Shown: positions 1 to 4,798 of the stretch, piece by piece | Layout of the letters: each line of letters opens with the position of its first letter | How positions within the stretch are numbered: the stretch's first letter is position 1 | Assembly: GCA_937988695.1 (NCBI GenBank) | Contig: CALKHM010000041.1 | Span: forward strand, 1-5,126 | Reading direction: 5' to 3' | DNA length: 5,126 bases | Source of the DNA: an uncultured Microbacterium sp. | Lineage (GTDB): Bacteria > Actinomycetota > Actinomycetes > Actinomycetales > Microbacteriaceae | Made by a program: the position numbers and the translations under genes | Notes under the pieces: generated by a model | Seen by the model: the letters and a program-made list of their open reading frames with translations, nothing else | What the model was told of the DNA's origin: nothing | The model's database searches: none

Positions 1-25
1 GTTCAGACGTGTGCTCTTCCGATCT
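1..25. other. Untrimmed Illumina adapter (not genomic)
   Basis: The first 25 bases match, without mismatch, the 3' end of the Illumina TruSeq Read 2/index primer, ending in the diagnostic GTGTGCTCTTCCGATCT. Library adapter in this position means the assembled contig begins here with residual adapter. Genomic sequence starts at about base 26. The adapter happens to leave the pilin reading frame open, so a translation running to base 1 would carry several artificial residues (RSEEHTSE) at its end. Confidence 0.97.
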
Positions 26-196
26 AACGGCGTTATCGGCGGCCTTACCCTGGATGTTCAGGAAGATCGGGATCGCGATCGCGGCGAGGATGCCGAGGAT
101 CACGACGACGATGATGAGCTCGATGAGCGAGAAGCCGGCCTCGCCGTCTTCCTTGCGGGCCTTGTCGGCCTCGAGGATGTTGTGGATGGTACGCAT
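26..196 (-). CDS. Type IV prepilin / pilin-like protein, N-terminal part only
   Basis: This encodes the N-terminal 57 residues of a type IV pilin or type II secretion pseudopilin. Such proteins are held in the membrane, cleaved and N-methylated by a prepilin peptidase, then polymerised into a fibre. The leader is 21 residues, charged and ends in Gly (MRTIHNILEADKARKEDGEAG). Cleavage would fall between G21 and F22. The mature start FSLIELI has the conserved Glu at +5 (E26 of the precursor), followed by a long hydrophobic helix with the family's typical proline (AIPIF). The start ATG (194-196) is supported by AGGAG 7 bases upstream. The C-terminal part, which would separate a major pilin from a minor pilin or pseudopilin, is lost at the contig end. 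The truncation comes from assembly; nothing suggests a broken gene. Class is certain; the exact role is not. Confidence 0.93.
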
Positions 197-203
197 GGGA
201 TTG

Positions 204-208
204 CTCCT
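204..208 (-). promoter_or_regulatory. Ribosome binding site of the pilin gene
   Basis: On the minus strand AGGAG lies 7 bases before the ATG at 194-196. It is the best Shine-Dalgarno match near this gene and fixes the 21-residue prepilin leader. Confidence 0.8.
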
Positions 209-239
209 GGTTGAGATGGTCAATGTCCGGCCGGATTGC

Positions 240-258
240 TCGCGACGATGCGTCGCGA
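240..258 (-). promoter_or_regulatory. Hairpin in the pilin 5' leader
   Basis: TCGCGACG (240-247) and CGTCGCGA (251-258) are perfect 8-bp inverted arms around a 3-base loop. The element lies between the predicted transcription start (about 308) and the pilin ribosome binding site, about 32 bases from the latter, so it would be present in the mRNA leader. There is no U-tract, so it is not an intrinsic terminator. A role in message stability or translation is possible but inferred. Confidence 0.45.
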
Positions 259-305
259 CCACGGTCGGACGTGGCATCGGGCGCTGCTCCCCAAGTGCAG
301 ATCCC

Positions 306-343
306 TGACGCTGAAGATTAGAACGTTCTCATCTTAAGCGTCA
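306..343. repeat. 38-bp imperfect palindrome over the pilin promoter (probable operator)
   Basis: Of 19 symmetric base pairs centred between 324 and 325, 17 match; the exceptions are 313/336 and 319/330. The outer arms are TGACGCT/AGCGTCA, and the core contains AGAACGTTCT, perfectly symmetric with a central CG as in many LacI-family operators. Because it spans the -35 and -10 of the predicted pilin promoter, it is more likely a protein binding site than a transcribed hairpin. No T-run follows on either strand, so a terminator is unlikely. The regulator is unknown. Confidence 0.6.
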
Positions 344-344
344 A
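315..344 (-). promoter_or_regulatory. Predicted promoter of the pilin gene
   Basis: On the minus strand a -35-like TTGACG (339-344) and a -10-like TAATCT (315-320) are 18 bases apart. Transcription would start near 308, giving a leader of about 110 bases before the pilin ATG. The -35 hexamer is 5/6 to consensus and the -10 fits TANNNT. The promoter is almost entirely covered by the 306-343 palindrome, which suggests control by a bound dimeric regulator. Confidence 0.55.
317..332. repeat. Core element copy 1: ATTAGA-N4-TCTCAT
   Basis: This copy sits in the centre of the 306-343 palindrome with ACGT as spacer. The same two hexamers with the same 4-base gap recur at 486-501, exactly 169 bases downstream. 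The shared block extends two bases further to AGATTAGA on the left. Confidence 0.55.
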
Positions 345-426
345 ACCCCAGATCATAACGATTTGATAACGACACCGGAATCCCCGATCATGTCGTCAAA
401 CAAAAAGGTGTATGGGCGGGGCATCG

Positions 427-461
427 CGCGCGGGACTCGAACATGGCCGGAGCCCCGCGCG
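427..461. repeat. GC-rich inverted repeat in the intergenic region
   Basis: CGCGCGGG (427-434) and CCCGCGCG (454-461) form an 8-bp all-GC stem with a 19-base loop. No T-tract follows on either strand. It lies in non-coding DNA between the pilin promoter and the hydrolase gene. In such GC-rich sequence it could arise by chance, and no function can be assigned. Confidence 0.3.
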
Positions 462-485
462 TGACACAGTCCCCACCTCTGAAAG

Positions 486-501
486 ATTAGAGGATTCTCA
501 T
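486..501. repeat. Core element copy 2: ATTAGA-N4-TCTCAT
   Basis: This is the second copy of the hexamer pair from 317-332, same orientation and spacing, with GGAT as the central four bases. It ends 6 bases before the ATG at 507, so a protein bound here would sit at the 5' edge of the serine hydrolase gene. The outer arms of the first palindrome are absent. On the minus strand it also contains TAATCT, as copy 1 does, but no minus-strand gene follows before the pilin promoter. Confidence 0.5.
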
Positions 502-506
502 GGGAA

Positions 507-1694
507 ATGCCAGTGTCTCGCGAGATGCGTCGGACGAACGCTCGGGGCCGCCCATGGCACAGTGAGAGGGTGCGTGACCAGGAACTCGACATCGTCGTCG
601 ACGCCGCCACCGCGGCCGGCGCTCCCCTGGTGATCGCCGGCGTCACCGATCCAGAGGACACCGCCTACCTGCACGCCTCTGGCGCCCGGCCCGACACCGT
701 GATCGCGCTCTACTCGGCGACCAAGGCGTTCACCGCGACTGCCGCGCTGCAGTGCGTAGAGGAAGGCGTCATCGACCTCGACACCCCGGCGCGAGAGTAC
801 CTTCCCGAGATCGGTGAGCTGCAGGTGCTCACCGATCTCGGCGACGACGGCACGGTACGCACGCGTGCGCCCACGCGCGAGATCACTCCGCGGATGCTGC
901 TGCTGCACACGTCGGGCCTGGCATACGACATGTTCGACAAGCGGTATGCGCTGCTCGCGCGCGAGCGGATGCGGCATCCGTCGCCGACCCCGCTGCGCGA
1001 TTCGATCACCACTCCTCTGCTGCACGACCCAGGGGAACACTGGACGTACGGCACGTCGATGGACTGGATGGGCCTGATCATCGAGGCCGTGCGCGGCAGG
1101 CGGCTGGAGGACGTTTTCGTCGAGCGGATCTATGCGCCCTGCGGAATGGCTTCCACGTCGTTCGACATCACGCCGAGCATGCGCGGGCGCCTGGCGCCCG
1201 TGCACCGGCGACAGCGCGACGGGTCGATCGTGCCGGCGAGGGTCTCGCCTCCCGATGTGCCGGAGCTCGACATGGGCGGTCAGGGGCTGTTCTCGACGGT
1301 TCCCGACCTGCTCGCGCTGCTGCGTGTGTGGCTTGGCGACGGTTCGGCGCCCGGCGGGCAGGTGCTGCGGCCGTCGACGATCGCCTGGGCCGTGCAGGGC
1401 GCGCCCGGCGTCGTGGTCACCCCCCTGTCATCGGCCATCCCCGCGCTCACCCGCGAGGCCGACTTCTTCCCCGGCGCGCGCAAGAGCTGGGCGTACTCGT
1501 TCCTGCGCAACGACGACGACGTGCCCGGCGGCCGGCGCGCCGGATCGCTCACCTGGGCAGGCCTGGCCAACGTCTTCTACTGGATCGATCGGGCGTCGGG
1601 CGTAGCGGCGGTCTGGGCCACCCAGCTGCTGCCGTTCTTCGACCCGGTGGCCGAGGAGGGTGTCGCGGCGTTCGAGAGGGCGGTGTATTCCTGA
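507..1694 (+). CDS. Beta-lactamase-fold serine hydrolase (family VIII esterase/class C type)
   Basis: The protein has 395 residues from ATG 507. Its fold is that of class C beta-lactamases, DD-peptidases and family VIII carboxylesterases, which use an acyl-serine intermediate. Visible motifs are S70-A-T-K73 (nucleophile and general base), LLLHTSGL at 131-138, Y181-G-T-S184 (the Tyr of the YxN/YxS motif), GGQGLFST at 257-264, and W350-A-G352 where lactamases have KTG and EstB-like esterases have WGG. This pattern favours an esterase or peptidase over a true lactamase; the substrate is unknown. No signal peptide or membrane segment is seen, so it is probably cytoplasmic. The start is uncertain: ATG 507 has a poorly spaced GGGA, and GTG 570 (374 residues) would remove an Arg-rich N-terminus unlike the family but lacks a spaced Shine-Dalgarno. 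It converges with the aldo/keto reductase gene. Confidence 0.9.
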   Translation: MPVSREMRRTNARGRPWHSERVRDQELDIVVDAATAAGAPLVIAGVTDPEDTAYLHASGARPDTVIALYSATKAFTATAALQCVEEGVIDLDTPAREYLPEIGELQVLTDLGDDGTVRTRAPTREITPRMLLLHTSGLAYDMFDKRYALLARERMRHPSPTPLRDSITTPLLHDPGEHWTYGTSMDWMGLIIEAVRGRRLEDVFVERIYAPCGMASTSFDITPSMRGRLAPVHRRQRDGSIVPARVSPPDVPELDMGGQGLFSTVPDLLALLRVWLGDGSAPGGQVLRPSTIAWAVQGAPGVVVTPLSSAIPALTREADFFPGARKSWAYSFLRNDDDVPGGRRAGSLTWAGLANVFYWIDRASGVAAVWATQLLPFFDPVAEEGVAAFERAVYS

Positions 1695-1719
1695 GCCGAT
1701 GATCAGGGCGCGAGGACCC
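1695..1719. other. 25-base gap between convergent stop codons
   Basis: The hydrolase (plus) and aldo/keto reductase (minus) end tail to tail here. No stem followed by T residues is present on either strand in this gap, so termination must lie within coding sequence, rely on Rho, or leave overlapping 3' ends. Confidence 0.6.
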
Positions 1720-2712
1720 TCACCACTGCGGGTGGATCTGCGCGCGCAGCAGCCGGTCGTACACGTCGCGCACGACCGCATCGAAGGCGTCAAGGTCGAC
1801 GCCGCCGTCGAGCAGCGCGGCGGACTCGGCGTTCGCCGTGGCCTGCGCGACATTGCGGGCACCCGGGATGACCGCCGTGACGCCCGGACGCGAGGCGATC
1901 CACGCCAGCGTCGCCGCCGGCAGGCTCACGCCATCGGGCAGCGCAGCAGACAGCTCGTGTGCGGCACGCACGCCCGTCTCGAAGTCGACGCCAGAGAACG
2001 TCTCGCCACGGTCGAACGCCTCGCCGTGCCGATTGAAGGTGCGGTGGTCGTCGGGGGCGAAGGTGGTGTGCGCGGTGTAGCGGCCGCTGAGCAGCCCCGA
2101 CGCCAGCGGCACCCGGGCGAACACGGCCACGCCGGCGGCGCGTGCCATGGGCAGCACGTCATCGAGAGGCTTGAGCCGGAACGGATTGACGATGATCTGC
2201 ACGGCGGCCACGCCGGGATGCGCGATGGCCGCCAGCGCCTGCGCGCACGTCTCGACGGAGACGCCGTACGCGGCGATCGCCCCGTCGGCCATCAGCGCAT
2301 CGAGGGCGTCATAGGTCGCGTCGTCTTCGATGACGGCCGACGGTGGGCAGTGCAGTTGTACGAGGTCGAGCGTGTCGACGCCGAGGTTGCGCCGGCTGCG
2401 CTCGGTCCAACCACGGAAGTTCTCGGGCGTGTAGTTCTGCGGCACCTGGTCGAGGCGGCGGCCCATCTTCGTCGCGGCGGTGATGCCGTGCCCACTGCGG
2501 CCGGCGAGGAATCGTCCGATCAGCGACTCCGAGCGGCCGTCGCCGTACACGTCGGCGGTATCGAACAGCGTCACCCCATGATCGGCCGACGCCGCCAGCA
2601 CGCCGAGCGCATCGTCCTCGCTCACCGACCCCCAGTCGGCCCCCAGCTGCCAGGTGCCAAGGCCGATCGCCGAGACGTTGCGGCGCAGGTGGGCGAGGCG
2701 GTTCTGTCGCAT
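1720..2712 (-). CDS. Aldo/keto reductase, NADPH-dependent
   Basis: This 330-residue aldo/keto reductase would reduce aldehydes or ketones to alcohols with NAD(P)H in the cytosol. The (beta/alpha)8 family tetrad is intact: D51 in FDTADVYG, Y56, K82 in ATKMG and H121 in LQLHCPP. The N-terminal IGLGTWQLG (16-24) and the C-terminal cofactor-binding VIPGARNVAQATANAE (281-296) are typical of the bacterial YhdN-like/AKR11 type. Length is normal. The ATG at 2710-2712 gives the usual family N-terminus; only a weak GGA lies upstream. No clear promoter is visible in the 110 bases between it and the HNH gene on the same strand, so it may be reached by read-through from that gene or by a promoter I cannot recognise. 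The substrate cannot be predicted from sequence. Confidence 0.93.
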   Translation of the reverse strand: MRQNRLAHLRRNVSAIGLGTWQLGADWGSVSEDDALGVLAASADHGVTLFDTADVYGDGRSESLIGRFLAGRSGHGITAATKMGRRLDQVPQNYTPENFRGWTERSRRNLGVDTLDLVQLHCPPSAVIEDDATYDALDALMADGAIAAYGVSVETCAQALAAIAHPGVAAVQIIVNPFRLKPLDDVLPMARAAGVAVFARVPLASGLLSGRYTAHTTFAPDDHRTFNRHGEAFDRGETFSGVDFETGVRAAHELSAALPDGVSLPAATLAWIASRPGVTAVIPGARNVAQATANAESAALLDGGVDLDAFDAVVRDVYDRLLRAQIHPQW

Positions 2713-2822
2713 GAATCCAGCCTGGCATGCCTCGCAGCCGCCCGCTCACACCCGCCGCAGCGCCCCCGCGCTCCACCGGCGCAGAGTCGCTCCCGGTCAG
2801 CGCGCGTGAGGAGGCGATGGAC
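2713..2822. other. 110-base intergenic stretch, HNH stop to reductase start
   Basis: This GC-rich spacer lies between two minus-strand genes. I see no convincing -10/-35 pair, terminator or repeat in it. It must hold any independent promoter of the aldo/keto reductase gene. Confidence 0.5.
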
Positions 2823-4169
2823 TCAGAACGGCGGCGGGTCGTCGCCGGGGAGGATGTCGCGCAGTCGCTGCCGGGTCGCCTGGTTCGTGCGATGCCCGGT
2901 GGGGAACTGCAATTGCGTGGACCGGTCGTCTCGACGCCGGTGGCCGATCCTCGTGGTGTCTTTGAGGGCGTGGTCGGGGTCGCAGTACGGATGCAGGTTG
3001 CCGATGTTCGTCGGACCGCGTTCTCGGCTGTGGTACATGCACATGTGATCGATGTCGGCGTCGACCGCCAGTCGGGTGCAGCCGTCGCGGCTGCATACTC
3101 CGTGCATCAGGACGAGCCAGGCACGCTGTGCGGGAGTGGCCGTGCGGGCCCTGCGGTCCATGTCGAGAACCACCCCGGTGATCGGGTCGGTGACGACGCG
3201 AGTGAAGGACCCCTGATCCAGCAAGAGCTGCGTGGCGGTGGCCGTGTCGATCGGTCCCTCGCCGGGGATCATCGGCTCGCGGTTGAGGTCGAGGCCCTCG
3301 CGGCCCGGCGTGTGCGAACGGACCGTCGCCTGTGCCTCGGGGGTCAGCCTGTCCAGCGGAACCGTCACGAAGACCCTCGTCGTGACACGGGCACCGCGAC
3401 CCGTGCCCAGCAGCGTGCGGAAGAAGAGATCGCTGCGCAGCTGGTCGCGGGTGCGGCCGTCGCGCTGGGCCTTGACGGCGTGCTTCGCGGCGGAGGTCAG
3501 CATCCGGAACGCGGCACGCACGTCGTGCCTGGGCCCGTAGACGCTCAGCCAGGCCATGCTCGCCGGAGCGTCGTCGACCACCACACGCCGACCCTCCATG
3601 GCCAGCTTGTGGTTCTGCTCCTCGGGCAGTGGCGCGAGACGACGCACGAGCGCGTCGGCCTTCTTGCGGAACGCGCCCACCGTGGCGTGCAGCGCGATCT
3701 CGGCCAGGGCCCGGTCGAACGTCTCCAGGGCGTGAGGGTCGTGCTGGGCGGCGAACGCGGGCAGATGGCCCAGCACGGCATCGGCGTATCGGACCGAGGC
3801 GAACCCCTCGCGGATCCGATGCCACAGGTGCGGGAACCGGCGCCGCGCGACGTCGGCGGTGCCCGCCAGAGAACGCACCGCGCTCTCGGACAGGCACAGT
3901 CGGGAACCCGCCTCCACTGCCGCGCACCGTTCGGCCAGCTCGGCGGCCTCATGATCGCCCGACGTGCGCAGCAGCACGTCGTCGACGTACACCCATGGAT
4001 GACTGCGGGCGAAGGCCAGCGCGTCAGCGAGGTCCTCGGCGCGGCGCGCCTCTTGCCGGTTCGCCGCGTACTGGTTCTGCTCGGCTCGCTCGAACAGACT
4101 CGTCAGCACGGCCAGATCGGACCCCGGTTCCGGCAGGGGAACCGGGAGGAAGTCCGCATCTGTCGACAT
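2823..4169 (-). CDS. DUF222 (13E12-type) protein with C-terminal HNH endonuclease domain
   Basis: This 448-residue protein has the layout of the actinobacterial DUF222/13E12 repeat family: a long helical N-terminal region (roughly residues 20-345) and a C-terminal HNH nuclease module (roughly 350-410). The HNH module shows C359-x4-C364, D374-H375 (first His), N391 in GNLHPYC, C396 and H400 in DPDHALK, so the zinc-binding Cys and metal-binding residues look intact. The nuclease is therefore predicted active, but the biological target of this family is not established. These genes often occur in many copies per genome; the nucleotide similarity between copies can cause assembly problems. It is transcribed divergently from osmC. 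The predicted -10 ends 6 bases before the ATG, so the message is probably leaderless. No signal peptide is visible. Confidence 0.9.
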   Translation of the reverse strand: MSTDADFLPVPLPEPGSDLAVLTSLFERAEQNQYAANRQEARRAEDLADALAFARSHPWVYVDDVLLRTSGDHEAAELAERCAAVEAGSRLCLSESAVRSLAGTADVARRRFPHLWHRIREGFASVRYADAVLGHLPAFAAQHDPHALETFDRALAEIALHATVGAFRKKADALVRRLAPLPEEQNHKLAMEGRRVVVDDAPASMAWLSVYGPRHDVRAAFRMLTSAAKHAVKAQRDGRTRDQLRSDLFFRTLLGTGRGARVTTRVFVTVPLDRLTPEAQATVRSHTPGREGLDLNREPMIPGEGPIDTATATQLLLDQGSFTRVVTDPITGVVLDMDRRARTATPAQRAWLVLMHGVCSRDGCTRLAVDADIDHMCMYHSRERGPTNIGNLHPYCDPDHALKDTTRIGHRRRDDRSTQLQFPTGHRTNQATRQRLRDILPGDDPPPF

Positions 4170-4179
4170 GACTCGAGTC
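4170..4179. repeat. 10-bp perfect palindrome at the HNH start
   Basis: GACTCGAGTC abuts the HNH gene's ATG and overlaps the last four bases of the predicted -10 (TAGACT). A protein bound here could block initiation. It may also be chance, since only 10 bp are symmetric. Confidence 0.3.
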
Positions 4180-4204
4180 TAGCACCTCTATTCGATGCTC
4201 GTAA
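4176..4204 (-). promoter_or_regulatory. Predicted leaderless promoter of the HNH gene
   Basis: On the minus strand TAGACT (4176-4181, fits TANNNT) lies 6 bases before the ATG, which would place the transcription start at or next to the initiation codon. A weak -35, TTACGA (4199-4204), lies exactly 17 bases further upstream. No Shine-Dalgarno is present before this ATG, consistent with a leaderless message, a common arrangement in actinobacteria. Confidence 0.5.
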
Positions 4205-4228
4205 GGTACTACACATACCTCTGTTCGA
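4184..4228 (-). repeat. Two direct copies of TCGAAYAGAGGT upstream of the HNH gene
   Basis: Read on the minus strand, TCGAATAGAGGT (4184-4195) and TCGAACAGAGGT (4217-4228) match at 11 of 12 bases and are spaced 33 bases start to start, close to three helical turns. The nearer copy lies in the spacer of the predicted promoter. The farther copy begins with TCGAAC, a perfect half-site of the actinobacterial LexA box (TCGAAC-N4-GTTCGA), but its other half is degenerate (GTATGT). A regulatory role is inferred. Confidence 0.5.
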
Positions 4229-4248
4229 ATCTATCCTCCCAGTACCTT
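4203..4248. repeat. Inverted repeat AAGGTACT...AGTACCTT
   Basis: AAGGTACT (4203-4210) and AGTACCTT (4241-4248) are perfect 8-bp inverted arms separated by 30 bases. One TCGAACAGAGGT copy lies between them. The left arm overlaps the predicted -35 of the HNH promoter by two bases. Confidence 0.4.
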
Positions 4249-4293
4249 CTTCTCCGCGGCTGCACCGCCGGCTCACCGGAACCCCGGAAGGGA

Positions 4294-4299
4294 TAGAGT
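4294..4299 (+). promoter_or_regulatory. Candidate -10 element for osmC
   Basis: TAGAGT fits TANNNT and would start transcription about base 4306, immediately before the dyad at 4301-4326. No good -35 is seen 16-18 bases upstream (best is CTCACC at 4272-4277). An alternative pair is TTTTCA (4302-4307) with AATAAC (4325-4330), 17 bases apart, but its start point would fall inside the Shine-Dalgarno. Confidence 0.3.
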
Positions 4300-4300
4300 G

Positions 4301-4326
4301 TTTTTCACAGCATCCGCTGTGGAAAA
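4301..4326. repeat. 11-bp dyad upstream of osmC (possible operator)
   Basis: Arms 4301-4311 and 4316-4326 flank ATCC. They pair at 10 of 11 positions; the exception (T4305/G4322) would still form a G-U pair in RNA. The inner arms are CACAGC/GCTGTG, the outer arms T4 and A4. Because the T-run precedes and the A-run follows the stem, it does not have the form of an intrinsic terminator on either strand. It lies 22-47 bases before the osmC ATG, where an operator or leader hairpin would be expected. Confidence 0.5.
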
Positions 4327-4335
4327 TAACTCGAC

Positions 4336-4341
4336 GAGGGG
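4336..4341 (+). promoter_or_regulatory. Ribosome binding site of osmC
   Basis: GAGGGG lies 6 bases before the ATG at 4348, a strong and well-spaced Shine-Dalgarno that fixes the start. Confidence 0.8.
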
Positions 4342-4347
4342 AACGAC

Positions 4348-4791
4348 ATGAGCATCGCGGTACGCAGTGCGACGACGACGTGGGACGGGGCGCTCGCCTC
4401 GGGGACCGGCACGTTCGGCGCGACCAGCAGCGGCGCACTCGACGGCCAGGAGGTCACCTGGGTCTCGCGCACCGAGGCTCCCGGCGGCAAGACGAGCCCC
4501 GAAGAACTGCTCGCCGCTGCGCATTCCTCGTGCTTCTCGATGGCTCTCGCGCTCACGCTCAGCAACCACAAGCTCACGCCGACGCGCCTGGTCGTCAGCG
4601 CCGAGGTGCACCTCGACCCGGTGAACGACGTCCCCACCATCACCACGTCGAACATCACGGTCAACGGCACCGTGCCGGGGGTGGATGCCGCCACCTTCGC
4701 CAGCCTCGTCGACGAGGCCGCCGCGCTGTGCCCGGTCTCACGGCTGTTCGCCGGCGCCGCGATCGCCGTCGACGCGCACCTCGAGGCCTGA
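4348..4791 (+). CDS. osmC: OsmC-type peroxiredoxin (organic hydroperoxide reductase)
   Basis: The 147-residue product aligns end to end, from memory, with Escherichia coli OsmC (about 143 residues). It is a homodimeric thiol peroxidase that reduces organic hydroperoxides to alcohols. The two active cysteines are present: C62 in AAAHSSCFSMAL and C128 in AALCPVSR. R41 and E52/E53 (in SPEELLAAAH) match the conserved Arg and Glu that support catalysis. Other family marks are TWDG near residue 11 and PGVDAATF at 110-117. The spacing fits the OsmC subgroup better than Ohr. The start is supported by the Shine-Dalgarno at 4336-4341. It is transcribed away from the HNH gene. A hemerythrin-like gene begins 7 bases after its stop, so the two are probably co-transcribed. 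Control by stress through the upstream dyad is possible but not shown. Confidence 0.95.
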   Translation: MSIAVRSATTTWDGALASGTGTFGATSSGALDGQEVTWVSRTEAPGGKTSPEELLAAAHSSCFSMALALTLSNHKLTPTRLVVSAEVHLDPVNDVPTITTSNITVNGTVPGVDAATFASLVDEAAALCPVSRLFAGAAIAVDAHLEA

Positions 4792-4798
4792 GCGCGCG

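Noticed and set aside
306..343. Intrinsic terminator
   Set aside because: There is no T-run after the dyad on either strand, the stem is interrupted twice, and the element overlaps a plausible promoter.
410..480. Possible tRNA on the minus strand, because GTTCGAGTCCCG resembles a T-loop
   Set aside because: The bases flanking the supposed T-loop do not pair, and no cloverleaf with acceptor, D and anticodon stems can be drawn.
1660..3048. Long plus-strand open frame antisense to the aldo/keto reductase
   Set aside because: Its Arg/Gly/Val-rich composition has no family features and it lies opposite a gene with an intact catalytic tetrad; long antisense frames are expected at this GC content.
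2797..3927. Minus-strand open frame of 376 codons inside the HNH gene
   Set aside because: It is a frame-shifted shadow of the DUF222-HNH gene; the real frame carries the complete HNH motif set.
4217..4232. Full LexA/SOS box
   Set aside because: Only the TCGAAC half matches the consensus; the second half (GTATGT) shares 3 of 6 bases with GTTCGA, so it is reported only as a half-site.
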